Shown piece after piece: positions 36,609 to 44,792 of a DNA stretch of 64,000 nt. How positions within the stretch are numbered: the stretch's first letter is position 1; each line of letters opens with the position of its first letter. A program made the position numbers and the translations under genes. The notes below the pieces were generated by a model. The model had not been told where the DNA came from. It searched no databases and worked only from the letters and a program-made list of their open reading frames with translations. The DNA lies in NCBI GenBank assembly GCA_965198655.1, contig OZ240668.1, forward strand, positions 930,001 through 994,000, in the 5' to 3' direction. Source of the stretch: Lichenicola sp965198655. Its GTDB lineage: Bacteria; Pseudomonadota; Alphaproteobacteria; Acetobacterales; Acetobacteraceae.

Positions 36609-38256
36609 CGACGTGCCTAGAAAGGCGGTCGCCTACGGTCCCCGCCAGTCTTAGGGCTGGTGATGCGATGGTGCGGCCGGCGATGGCCCCTCCGGCTAAT
36701 TCAGCCGCATGGAGGAAGTCCCCGTGTCCGGCGGCCCCTAGCGCCGACAGTCCGGCCACGTATGGCGCCGCTCGCGCAACCAAAGACGACATCGGCCCGA
36801 CTGGTGCGCCGGAAGGAAGCGCAGAGACCGCCTGAAGTTGGCCTAGTGTGCCTTCCAAGGCCGCCTGGTGGTCCGCTGGCAGCCCAAGCGCCCGAACCCC
36901 CGCCGTAGCCGCTCCCGGTGCCGCTGTGCGGCTGTTTGCCAGCGTTGCGGCTTGGCTGATCGCCCTGCCGTCCTCCGGATCGACATAGCCCGCTGCCTGG
37001 GCTGCGCGGCGGTAGCTCCCAGCGGCGGCGTTCAAGTCCGCCCCATATGCCGCCTGAGCCGTCGAGCTGCTGGCCCCGCCGTAGCTGTCCAGGATCGTCC
37101 CGGCCCGCATGGTCTGAGCCGCTTCTTCCGGCGTGAGGGTCTTCGCGATGCTGTTCACAAAGGCGCTTCGAGCCGCGTTGCCAGCGACGGCTCGAAGCGC
37201 CATGCCAGCACCGGGGATGAACGAAGCGCCGATGCCGAGCAACGCCGCGTCCTCCGGCGACATCCCGGCTTCCTGACCGATGACGTTCGCGGCCCCTCCG
37301 GTTGCCGAGCTGGCAATCTGAAGGCCCTTGCTGCCGGACAAGAGCTGCCCGACGCCGCGGACTGCCTGAGCCGCCCGACCGGCCCCTGCAACGGCTCCGA
37401 GGCCCTCGCCAAGGCCCATGGTCGCCACGGTCGGCGCCACGGCTCCGGCGATCCCGCCCGCGATCCGCTGGCCGGCGGTCTGTGCCATGGGCAGGTTGAG
37501 GTGGTTCCCGTCCAGGTCCCGGTTGAGCTGGTCGTCTCCGGATTTGCCCAGCGCGATCATGGTCTGTGACGGCGTGTACCCGGCTGCTCTGGTAAGGTCG
37601 TTGGCGCCGCGGACAAGCGGAGCCGTCGTCAGGTCCGCCAAGCCGGTCAGGCCGTCCAGCGCGCCGCGTGTGATCGCTCCGGCCCAGTGTCCCGCGCTGT
37701 TCGGGTGGCCGTCGTCTAGGACGGTCCCGTCAGGCAGGAACCTGGCGAAGTAGTTGGGTTGCTGTGCTGCCGCCGGCTGGCCGTCGAACCTGTCAAACGG
37801 ATTGGTCTGTCGCCCTGACGCCGTGAGCGTGCCGGCCTCCGGCGGTGGTGGGAGCTTGTCGAGAGTGGCGCCCGCCGGGAGCGGAGGCAGCCTGGCCGGC
37901 TGGACTGGATCGAGGGTGTAGCCCGGAGGTGGCTGCCGAGGATCGGGGCCAAGCTGCGCTAGGAGCTGGGCATCGGTGTAACCTCCATGCTGCTGGGCTG
38001 CATCCGGAGTAAACCCCGGTGGTGGTTGATCGAGCCGTGCGCCAGGTGGAAGCGGCGGCAGGAAGCCTGCCGAGGTCAGTGTGCCAGCCTCAGGCGGTGG
38101 GGGAAGCCTGGACGGTCCGGGAGCCGCTAGGAGCTGGTCGTCGGACAGGTGACCGGCCGGAGCAGCAGCCTTCGGAAACGCCCTAGTCGCTGCCTGGGCC
38201 GCTTCGTGGTCGACTACGGCCGGCGCAGGGTCGAATTGGTCGAAAATGTTGGCCAT
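36067..38256 (-). CDS. large proline-repeat phage structural protein, probably ending near 36620
   Basis: Start MANIFDQFDPAP at 38256. Residues 45-150 contain imperfect repeats around PPLPPGARLDQPPPG and LPPPPEAGTLT, then helices and Gly/Ala-rich possible membrane-inserting segments (GGIAGAVAPTVATMGLGEGLGAVAGAG), consistent with a podovirus ejection protein. The sequence is convincing only up to about residue 545. After that the frame continues to 36067 but reads as the shadow of the following gene. A TAG in a third frame just before 36608 suggests the true end was lost through a one-base change. Confidence 0.65.
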   Translation of the reverse strand: MANIFDQFDPAPAVVDHEAAQAATRAFPKAAAPAGHLSDDQLLAAPGPSRLPPPPEAGTLTSAGFLPPLPPGARLDQPPPGFTPDAAQQHGGYTDAQLLAQLGPDPRQPPPGYTLDPVQPARLPPLPAGATLDKLPPPPEAGTLTASGRQTNPFDRFDGQPAAAQQPNYFARFLPDGTVLDDGHPNSAGHWAGAITRGALDGLTGLADLTTAPLVRGANDLTRAAGYTPSQTMIALGKSGDDQLNRDLDGNHLNLPMAQTAGQRIAGGIAGAVAPTVATMGLGEGLGAVAGAGRAAQAVRGVGQLLSGSKGLQIASSATGGAANVIGQEAGMSPEDAALLGIGASFIPGAGMALRAVAGNAARSAFVNSIAKTLTPEEAAQTMRAGTILDSYGGASSSTAQAAYGADLNAAAGSYRRAAQAAGYVDPEDGRAISQAATLANSRTAAPGAATAGVRALGLPADHQAALEGTLGQLQAVSALPSGAPVGPMSSLVARAAPYVAGLSALGAAGHGDFLHAAELAGGAIAGRTIASPALRLAGTVGDRLSRHVDEPHRGPFGGCAADRWADRHGHIWEPIGGFAGRYRGRSDPSWASAECQRSGCGAGAWKEPGRHRRQLDGEAAHQRREEGQLGRADHGGCFAQCEDTTGLVRGHGRSLRQPGGRGSDHPDAKRSRPSRTGTSAGDITHSSTVRKPVRSRYRGPTGSAGRDAAGAGCRGFRESPGAVCGHVA

Positions 38257-38303
38257 CTCAGGTGGCCTCGAATGGTGGTCGCATGGTGTCTCCTAGACAC
38301 ACG

Positions 38304-38326
38304 AAAGGCCGCTCTAGGCGGCCCTT
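38304..38326 (-). terminator. hairpin after the tail-spike gene
   Basis: On the minus strand AGGGCCGC and GCGGCCTTT pair around a short loop and are followed by T-containing sequence, 44 bases after the tail-spike stop and before the next gene. Confidence 0.6.
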
Positions 38327-38369
38327 CATGGTCGGTTCAGATGGTTGTTCAGGGGCCGTTACGGCCGAA

Positions 38370-39863
38370 CTACGGCGCGCCACTCTGCGTCACGGTGCCC
38401 TTGGCGATGACGTTGCCGGAAGAGGTGTTGATGGAGAACAGGTTGGTCGATCCGGTCCCGATGACCACCTTTCCGCCTGTCTCCTGAACCCAGACTGTGC
38501 CGGAGCTGTCCAGCGCGATCTTTCCGCCGTTGACGGTCACTGCCGGCATGGACGGAACAACCTGGAACGCCACGCCGCCAGGGTAGAAGATCGCGTCGTT
38601 CGTGCCGTTGCAGAAGATGTCGAAGTTCGCGCCGCCGGCACCTTCGACCCGGCAATACTGGCGCACCCCACCCACCGTGCCCTGGTCAAAGTCCTGGTAG
38701 GGTGTTGTGCCTGAGTTTGCAGCTTGGCTGCCGAGATCGACAGAACCGTTCGGATCACCCGTCACCGCGAAGCCGGTGCCGTGCAGCGTGGCGCCCTTGA
38801 CATCTCCCGTGGTCAAGATGTTGCCGTTGGCGTCCACCGCGAGGCCGTTGGAGGGCAGCACGTCCTGTGTGGCCGAGCCGCCGCCGATGTGCAGGGTTTG
38901 GCCGAACACCGATCCGTCAGCGCCCAACCAGAGCGTGTCCACGTGACCGCCCGGCACTATGCCGTTGCTGCCACGGGTCCCGGCCGCGCGCTGCACGAGC
39001 AGCTTCTTGCCCACCGAGCCCTGGCGGAACACAATGCCATCGTAGACCCCGAAGCCGCCGCCGTTCGCGTTGCCCTGGAACGTCAGCCCGTTGGTCGACG
39101 GCGAGGCGCCGCTGAAGATGTAATCCACTGCCCCGATGTTGTCCCAGCTATCCATCTCGGCAGCGCCAGAGGCGCGGTTGTCGATGATCTGGACTTCGTT
39201 GGTGGTCGCCGGCCCGTCACTGCCAGCATCGAGCTGCAAGATCCAATTGGCACCGAACAAGCTGCACTTCGGGTTACTCGCCGGGCACTCGGCCTGCACT
39301 GAGTAGCCCACCAGGTCATGTGGCGCCGTCGTAGGGTCACCCAGGAAGCTGTAAAGCGACACGTCGTTCTGGGACAGACGGACGTGGATCGCGTTCTTCT
39401 GGTAGGCAGCGGTTGAGCCGGTGTTGGCTCCCGTAATCGCGTAATACTGCCCCTCCTGGCCGTTCGGCTGGGCGAGGACGCGCATCAAGCCTGACCCAAC
39501 GCCGCCGACGTTCTGTCCCACCGACTGGTCTATCGCCTCCGCGATGCCACCGGAGGTGAAGTAGACGTTGTCGAGTTGCCAGGACACTCCAGCCTTGTTG
39601 CCGGGATAGCCGGTGAGCGAGTAGACGCCGGGCGGGACGTAGATGACGGCGGGGGCCGTGGCGGCTGCCAGGGCTGCCGAGAAGGCCGGCGTATCGTCCC
39701 CTCCGGCGCCAATCTTCCCGGTGGTCGTCGTGTAGGCGAAGTCAGCAACCGAGGTGTGTTCGGACAGCTTTGAGTTCAGGGAGCGTGAGATGGCTGCACC
39801 ACTGACTTGGGCGGTGGAGCCGGGGTGGTTCAGGTTGAACTGAGCTTGCGCTGTGCCGCTCAT
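38370..39863 (-). CDS. phage tail spike / tail fibre protein
   Basis: 497 aa. After an N-terminal linker (AQFNLNHPGSTAQVSGAAISRSLNSKL) comes SVADFAYTTTTGKIGAGGDDTPAFSAALAAATA, the start of pectate-lyase-type beta-helix tail spikes, with YVPPGVYSLTGYPG. The middle is a beta-solenoid of Gly/Asn-rich strands and the end repeats short collagen-free strands (GNILTTGDVKGATLHG, GTVWVQETGGKVVIGTGS, NVIAKGTVTQSG) like trimeric tail tips. An IS5-family element begins five bases upstream of the ATG, so its normal ribosome site and promoter have been displaced. Confidence 0.8.
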   Translation of the reverse strand: MSGTAQAQFNLNHPGSTAQVSGAAISRSLNSKLSEHTSVADFAYTTTTGKIGAGGDDTPAFSAALAAATAPAVIYVPPGVYSLTGYPGNKAGVSWQLDNVYFTSGGIAEAIDQSVGQNVGGVGSGLMRVLAQPNGQEGQYYAITGANTGSTAAYQKNAIHVRLSQNDVSLYSFLGDPTTAPHDLVGYSVQAECPASNPKCSLFGANWILQLDAGSDGPATTNEVQIIDNRASGAAEMDSWDNIGAVDYIFSGASPSTNGLTFQGNANGGGFGVYDGIVFRQGSVGKKLLVQRAAGTRGSNGIVPGGHVDTLWLGADGSVFGQTLHIGGGSATQDVLPSNGLAVDANGNILTTGDVKGATLHGTGFAVTGDPNGSVDLGSQAANSGTTPYQDFDQGTVGGVRQYCRVEGAGGANFDIFCNGTNDAIFYPGGVAFQVVPSMPAVTVNGGKIALDSSGTVWVQETGGKVVIGTGSTNLFSINTSSGNVIAKGTVTQSGAP

Positions 39864-39868
39864 GACTA

Positions 39869-40708
39869 GGCCCTGTTAGAGCTTGAATGTCGTCGCGACA
39901 TATGGGGCATGGCAGATGAACGCGAGAACCAGGTCTTCACGGATGCTGCCTGGGCGGTGTGGGAGCCGTTGATCGAGGCGGTGCGGCCGCGCGGCAAGAC
40001 GCCACCCAAGGAACTGCGCCGGACCATCTCGGCCGTGTTCTGGCGCCACCAGAACGGCGCCAAGTGGCGCAGCATCCCCAGCGACCTCGGCCCGTGGTGG
40101 CTGGCGGCGCAGTTGTTCATCCGCTGGGCCAGGGCGGGCGTGTGGGAGCGCCTGTTCGAGCGGGTGCGGCAAGGCGACGTTGCACTCGGCATGGTGTTCC
40201 TCGACGGCACCAACATCCGCGCCCACCACAAGGCGGCGGGCGCCCAAAAAAGGGGGTCAACAGCGTGGAGCGAGACCATCGTGAAGCGCTTGGCCGCTCT
40301 CGCGGCGGCTACGGCACCAAGGTCTGCGTGATCGCAGACAGCCGCGGTCGCGCCATCTCCTTTGCGCTGGCGCCGGGACAGGCGCACGAGCTGCCGCTGG
40401 CGTCGGGCCTGCTGGGCGGCCTGCCGGGCGCGCCGGGATGGATCGTGGGCGACCGGGGCTACGCCTCGAACGCCTTGCGCGACCTGATCTGGATCATGGG
40501 TGCGCGACCTGCGATTCCGCCCAAACGCAACGATGCACCGGTCGCGTGCCGTCCATGGATCTACAGCAACCGCCACCGCGTCGAGAACCTGTGGGCGCGG
40601 TTGAAAGAATGGCGGGCCGTGGCAACACGCTACGAGAAGACCGCCCGCTCGTTCCTCGGCATCCTCTGCCTGGCCGCCACGGCAGATTGGCTCAAGCTCT
40701 AACAGGCC
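39869..40708 (+). mobile_element. IS5-family insertion sequence
   Basis: Terminal inverted repeats: CCTGTTAGAGCTTGA at the left (from 39872) and its reverse complement at the right (ending 40706); the outer GGCC also matches. Flanks read CTA and TTA, consistent with a TA/TNA duplication. It separates the tail-spike gene from its upstream neighbour. Confidence 0.85.
39909..40702 (+). CDS. IS5-family transposase, two frames
   Basis: Frame 1 (39909-40331) encodes the DUF4096-type N-terminus (FTDAAWAVWEPLIEAVRP, WRHQNGAKWRSIP) and the first catalytic Asp (MVFLDGTNIRAHHKAAGA). A minus-one change at a CAAAAAAGGGGG run near 40246 leads into frame 2 (to 40702): GGYGTKVCVIADSRGR, WIVGDRGYASNALRD (second Asp) and YSNRHRVENLWARLKEWR (Glu). 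Two-frame transposases with an A-rich shift site are normal in this IS group, so the copy may be active. Confidence 0.88.
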
Positions 40709-40750
40709 TTAGAAGCGCGAACACCGCGGCTAGGGCGGACCTAACGCGCT

Positions 40751-41056
40751 TCACAGACTGACTTCCGAAACGTTCAAGTTTCCCGACGTGGCGGTGTCGC
40801 AGATGCAGGAAACACGCTCTCCGGCGTTGACCTGGACAATGTCGACGTAGCCGGCCGGGAGGAAGAAGCCGCTTGGGGTGGCGCCATTGGCCGCGGTAGT
40901 GGCACCTGCACGATACTCCACGCGGCAGTCCTGTGAAGCGACGAGGCGGATGTGCCTGGTCCCGAATGGGATAGCCGTTGCTGCGCTTGTTGCCGCTGTG
41001 TTCGTCATGGCTATGTCGTAGGTGTTCGTGATCCGGCCGTAAGATGGGCTGTGCAT
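40751..41056 (-). CDS. small phage-type protein, 101 aa
   Basis: Start at 41056 after CTGGAGC. The product is Ala/Thr-rich with beta-strand patterning (RHIRLVASQDCRVEYRAG, GFFLPAGYVDIVQVNAGERVSCICDTATSGNLNVSEVSL), similar in style to small virion decoration or head-associated proteins. No family is recognised. Before the IS5 insertion it was probably directly upstream of the tail-spike gene. Confidence 0.55.
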   Translation of the reverse strand: MHSPSYGRITNTYDIAMTNTAATSAATAIPFGTRHIRLVASQDCRVEYRAGATTAANGATPSGFFLPAGYVDIVQVNAGERVSCICDTATSGNLNVSEVSL

Positions 41057-41078
41057 GGTTTGTGCTCCAGGAATGAGA

Positions 41079-41099
41079 AAGGGCCCGCGAGGGGCCCTT
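41079..41099 (-). terminator. 8-bp stem with T-containing tail
   Basis: AAGGGCCC and GGGCCCTT pair around five bases. Read on the minus strand the stem is followed by TCTCATT, 50 bases after the stop of the 126-residue protein, and 22 bases before the next start. Confidence 0.65.
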
Positions 41100-41148
41100 G
41101 AGGTGTCGTTCGGGTGGGGTGAGGTGGCCGTTACGGCCCGTCTTGGCT

Positions 41149-41529
41149 CTACCAGGGCGGGGTGTCGTCGTCGGGATCGGCAGGCTTGTCGGTCCACCGA
41201 GGATGCAGGCGGGATGCCGTAGGTAGTGGCGCCTGCGGTTCGTTGGGCGGCGTCGCCGGTGCGGCAGTGCTCGTTGACCAGCCGACCGGAGCCGCCTTCG
41301 CCTTGGGCGACTTCAGGCTGCCCGCCGCCTCGAAGGCCTTGCGGACGGGTGCCGCGGCAGCGGAAGGCCCCTGAACGACAACCGAGCCGGTCGTATAGAC
41401 GTTGACGATGGCGCCGTTCTCAAGCCGGAGCTGTGCCCCGTGCGGGAGGTCCCGCCGCTCGTTGATAGCTATGCCAGCGGCGTCCAGGATGGCGACGGCG
41501 CGGGCTAGTGGCGTGGTGTCTGTGGTCAT
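41149..41529 (-). CDS. hypothetical phage-type protein with YTTGSVVVQG motif, 126 aa
   Basis: The N-terminal 65 residues (LARAVAILDAAGIAINERRDLPHGAQLRL, VNVYTTGSVVVQG, VRKAFEAAG) look like a small alpha-beta nucleic-acid-binding domain of the kind seen at the N-terminus of RNase HIII. The C-terminal half is Pro/Ala/Lys-rich and disordered-looking, ending in DPDDDTPPW, like single-strand-binding proteins with acidic tips. A role in element replication is possible but unproven. Confidence 0.5.
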   Translation of the reverse strand: MTTDTTPLARAVAILDAAGIAINERRDLPHGAQLRLENGAIVNVYTTGSVVVQGPSAAAAPVRKAFEAAGSLKSPKAKAAPVGWSTSTAAPATPPNEPQAPLPTASRLHPRWTDKPADPDDDTPPW

Positions 41530-41538
41530 AGCCCGACG

Positions 41539-41853
41539 CTACCCCGCCCGGCGCTTTGCTGCCTGCCGTCTCACTCGCGGCTGCCGCCCGACCTTGAGAT
41601 GATCCGGCGCGATGCAGAAGAATATGCCGCAGGTTGGGACGACATGAACGCCTTTCGGCACAGCCTGGCCGGTGGTGCATTCGATGACGATCCGCCCGGC
41701 CTGTATCCGGCCCCGACCGGGCGCGTTCATGGTCGGGATGCCGGCGCTCTTGCTGCCCCGCCAGATGAGATGTCCGCCCTTCAGGTCGGCTTCGGCTTCC
41801 TTCATGAGCGCCGCCCATAGCACGTCCCGGTCGGCGGCCGGCTGTTCGGTCAC
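41539..41853 (-). CDS. HNH-like small phage protein, 104 aa
   Basis: GTG start overlapping the stop of the upstream gene (GTGA). The core reads GGHLIWRGSKSAGIPTMNAPGRGRIQAGRIVIE, then VVPTCGIFFCIAPDHLKVG, with two Cys and a terminal His-Leu as in phage HNH endonucleases, and a basic tail. One Cys pair and the first catalytic His are not clear, so nuclease activity is uncertain. Confidence 0.5.
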   Translation of the reverse strand: MTEQPAADRDVLWAALMKEAEADLKGGHLIWRGSKSAGIPTMNAPGRGRIQAGRIVIECTTGQAVPKGVHVVPTCGIFFCIAPDHLKVGRQPRVRRQAAKRRAG

Positions 41854-42029
41854 TGCTGGGCTTCCTGCTGGGGCTGGCTATGGGTGGCGTTGAAGGCTGC
41901 CAGCGCTTGGCGAAGGATGGTCATGGGGCGCACGTAGGCGGCCCCGCTGGGGCCGGCGATGGCCGTTGCGGCCTCGCTCAGGGCAGCGATGTCCCGCTCT
42001 TGGAGTTTGAGGTTGAGTTGCTTCGTCAC
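41850..42029 (-). CDS. small ribbon-helix-helix-like protein, 59 aa
   Basis: GTG start at 42029: TKQLNLKLQERDIAALSEAATAIAGPSGAAYVRPMTILRQALAAFN has a beta strand then two helices in the manner of Arc-type repressors. A longer frame to 42218 adds a lysine- and serine-rich stretch that crosses the regulatory region and is unlikely. It is the first gene of the leftward cluster, so it may autoregulate through the palindrome at 42192. Confidence 0.5.
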   Translation of the reverse strand: MTKQLNLKLQERDIAALSEAATAIAGPSGAAYVRPMTILRQALAAFNATHSQPQQEAQQ

Positions 42030-42191
42030 TGTTGGGTGGTTCCGGGTTGGGTTCTCCGGGCGCTTTGAGCGCTCGTAAGAACAGGGTGGATGGGATGGCC
42101 CGCTGGGCCTGACACCGCTGCTGAACGAAAATCGGCGGTTCTTTGGTCGGTAGAGCACCTTTTTATACAACGTTGATTTCATTCGGCTATT

Positions 42192-42220
42192 TAATGTCGT
42201 TTTAGACTTTTCCGACATTA
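42192..42220. promoter_or_regulatory. inverted repeat in the divergent control region
   Basis: TAATGTCG and CGACATTA are exact reverse complements separated by 13 bases. The surrounding 42130-42230 is the most AT-rich part of the element and separates the leftward gene cluster from the rightward antirepressor remnant, the layout of a phage switch. Confidence 0.5.
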
Positions 42221-42258
42221 TCCAGCTTCGTCAAGGGCTTAGACCCTGTAACGGGCTG

Positions 42259-42586
42259 CCCTGGTGGGCCCTTGCGGATGTCTGCGCGGTGCTGGAGATC
42301 AGCAATCCGTCCGACGCTGCTAGTCGTCTGGACGAAGACGAGAGAATGACCCTCGATAATGCCGAGGGTCATTCAGGCCGCCGCCGCCCAGCGCCTCGAT
42401 GAAGACGAAAAGGGTGTGGTTACTACCCACACCCCTGGCGGGGCCCAAGAGGTCACCATCATCAACGAGTCCGGCCTGTTCTCCCTCGTCCTGACCTCCC
42501 GCAAGCCCGAGGCGAAGGCGTTCAAGAAGTGGCTGACCAGCGTGGTTATTCCGGCGTGCCTTTGGAGTTCGTCAGAGGCTCACTGA
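42259..42586 (+). pseudogene. Bro-N antirepressor, broken and partly duplicated
   Basis: Frame one gives WWALADVCAVLEISNPSDAA followed by SRLDEDERMTLDNAEGHSG, typical of the Bro-N domain. Then a second frame takes over with a repeated RLDEDEK and continues GAQEVTIINESGLFSLVL and RKPEAKAFKKWLTSVVIPAC, the second half of the same domain. The N-terminal 20 residues are missing and the C-terminal antirepressor domain is absent. The double RLDEDE looks like recombination between two related genes. Confidence 0.72.
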
Positions 42587-42900
42587 GGCCCCTATGCCTG
42601 TCCCTGGTAGAGGTAGACCGGACGGGCCTAAGAGGTGCCTGTAGGCCCCGGAAACGGCCGTTTTAGGGGTCCTTAAAGAGACGCCTTCATTTTAAACACA
42701 CTAGGTCTAGGACAGAAGCACTGTCCTATCTCTGTCCGTCGCGGCTGGTGGCTGTGTGAGAACGAACGGGCAGACAGCCTTGCGACCGCCTGCCCGTCCG
42801 CCTCTCGATGCGCGGGACCGGATCGCTCCGGCCACGTCCTCTTGCGAAGGCGTGCCTCCCAACCAGCGCGCACCCTGTCCGCTGGTGCAGCCCGACCGCG
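42587..42900. other. control-type gap with an 8-bp palindrome
   Basis: No gene seen. TAGGACAG-AAGCA-CTGTCCTA (42708-42728) is a perfect inverted repeat with a partial third GGACAG nearby in reverse. It lies between the antirepressor remnant and the 3' end of the next leftward gene, and may be a terminator or repressor site. Confidence 0.45.
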
Positions 42901-43338
42901 CTAGGCGGCCAGCGCCGCCGTCCAGCGGTTAGCCTGTTGCTGCAACTCGCTCATGGCCCGGCGGAGGTCCGTAAGGATGGCCTTCACGGCCCCTTCAGTG
43001 GTCTCGAACAGGCCCAGCTTCCGCGCAACCTGCTCGCCGTCCTCGTCCAGCGCGTGGTCCAGGCAAACCAGCGAAAACTGCCGGCTCGGCTCACGGTGCA
43101 GCCCGTAGTTCCCAACCGGGACGCCCTCGACCTGGACGAAGTGCAGGATGTCGTAGTCCTGGCCTGCCGTGGCTGTCTCGTCAGTTACGAAGGTAAACCA
43201 GCCGGCCGGGAGCAGCCTGGCGGCGTCCCGCTTGGCCTGCCTGATCAGCAGCGGCGTCATGCTGGTGTCGGCAGGGTTGTGGGAGAGGTCGTTACGTGCG
43301 CCTTTCGGCGTGCTACGGGCCTTGTCAGTCCTGGTCAT
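42901..43338 (-). CDS. hypothetical protein of the element, 145 aa
   Basis: Start at 43338 with GAG upstream; a longer frame to 43404 is possible. Central beta-rich part (GWFTFVTDETATAGQDYDILHFVQVEGVPVGNYGLHRE) and C-terminal helices (EQVARKLGLFETTEGAVKAILTDLRRAMSELQQQ). The layout resembles small plasmid or phage proteins of unknown role. I recognise no family. Confidence 0.5.
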   Translation of the reverse strand: MTRTDKARSTPKGARNDLSHNPADTSMTPLLIRQAKRDAARLLPAGWFTFVTDETATAGQDYDILHFVQVEGVPVGNYGLHREPSRQFSLVCLDHALDEDGEQVARKLGLFETTEGAVKAILTDLRRAMSELQQQANRWTAALAA

Positions 43339-43482
43339 GAGGTCGCTCTCGTGGCTTGGATTAGGGGCGGGTGCTGTGTCCAGCAGCACTCGCTCCGGTT
43401 GCATCTAAGCTGTTCGTTACGAGGCTGTGAAGGGGCCTGAACGGGATTATTCCTGAGACGGCGCTTCGGCCGGCGCTGGTGA

Positions 43483-44187
43483 TCAGGCTGCCCTAGCGAC
43501 CCGCTCGGACGCCCGTTTAACCGCCGTTGCGGTCCACTGTCCGCCCCGTGGCGTCTTCGCTCCAATGGCGTTCATCTCCCGCGCTACGGCCTGAAGGCTG
43601 GCCGCCTGACCAAGTCGGCCGCGAACCTCGTCCAGGATGTCCGACGCCGCCAAGGCAGCCGCGTCCGCCATCTCCGCCCGCCGTTGACCGCCGAGGGCGC
43701 CGAAGTCCCGCGCCTCCTTGGCATTGTGCCGGTGGCCGCGGTCGCCCCCCAGCATCGTTCCCCGCTCCTTTGCCTGGGCAAGGGCTGCCTTCGTGCGCTC
43801 CGAAATCAATCCGGCCTCTAGCTGCGCCACGCCCGCCAGGACGCCAAGGATGAAGTCTCCGGTTGCGCCCTTGCTCGCCGGCACGTCGCAGAACTCGACA
43901 GCCACGCCCGCCCGCCGGATGGTTGAGACGAACGCACTGTCACGGGCCAGGCGGTCCAACTTCGCCACGATCAGCGTTGCCCCCATGACCCGGCAACGGG
44001 CGACGGCCTTCCGCAGGACGGGGCGATCCCGCTTAGTCCCGCTTTCAACCTCCACCATGACCGGGAGGACAAGGCTGTCATCGTCGCGGAGGTGACGGCG
44101 GATCGTCGCTTCCTGAGCGTCCAGGCCAAGGCCGCTCACGCCCTGGCGGTCGGTGGAGACGCGGCAGTAGGCGACGTATGCGGTCAT
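43483..44187 (-). CDS. serine recombinase / resolvase
   Basis: 234 aa. The N-terminal resolvase domain has YCRVSTDRQGVSGLGLDAQ with the nucleophile Ser, TLIVAKLDRLARD, and a conserved LLISERTKAALAQAK helix. The C-terminus has a recombinase helix-turn-helix-like region (ARDFGALGGQRR, LQAVAREMNAIGAKTPRGGQWTATAVKRA). It is closest to the small plasmid/phage invertase-resolvase type. AAGGAG precedes the start. Having both tyrosine and serine recombinases in a 16-kb element is notable. Confidence 0.9.
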   Translation of the reverse strand: MTAYVAYCRVSTDRQGVSGLGLDAQEATIRRHLRDDDSLVLPVMVEVESGTKRDRPVLRKAVARCRVMGATLIVAKLDRLARDSAFVSTIRRAGVAVEFCDVPASKGATGDFILGVLAGVAQLEAGLISERTKAALAQAKERGTMLGGDRGHRHNAKEARDFGALGGQRRAEMADAAALAASDILDEVRGRLGQAASLQAVAREMNAIGAKTPRGGQWTATAVKRASERVARAA

Positions 44188-44792
44188 GGTAGCGGCTCCT
44201 TCGGATGCCTCGAACGGCACCGTCGGGAGACAACCTGAGTCCTTCGCCAGGCTGTGTCAATACCTTCATCGTTGGTAGATGGGTTTGACACGGTCTATCC
44301 GGGGTCTCTGGACCGATCGGCGCTACCCGACCACGCCTGCCGGCGACCGTCACCACGGCAGCACCATCGCACTCGCCGTGTCACCACACAGCGTCATCGT
44401 CGCCGCGCATCCTTCGCCGTTCGTGTGTTGTCGCGTTCGCTGCGGCGAGAACGGTTCGTGCAGCGCGTTTTGTAGGGGGTAGGGGTTGTTTCAAAGGTCT
44501 TCAAAAAAGCCGGTAAACGTCGTTGTTGTAGTCGTAGCAGTGGCCCGGCTATGACGAGCGGACCCGCCGCCTAGATTTCTCCCGGCCCATTTCGGAGGGG
44601 GTAGGGGGGTGGCCCCGGCCTTCCTGGCAAGGCCCCGGCCCTTCTTCCGGCACCGGCTGGTGTGGGACTCCGGCGGCCCGGCACCGCGCTGGGGATCTCG
44701 AAGCCCCGGCGGTGGTGACTGGGTGGGGAGTGTCCAACGCGATTGGTGAAAGGGCGCCGCTTGGTTGTGTGAGCAGCGCCAGCGCCATGATG
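44188..44792. other. 605-bp gap without a convincing gene
   Basis: Only short overlapping frames are open, rich in Arg and Pro. Several G-rich runs (GGGGGTAGGGG near 44475 and 44600) are present. Downstream part leads to the 3' end of the membrane protein gene. I see no domain or hairpin of note. Confidence 0.4.
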
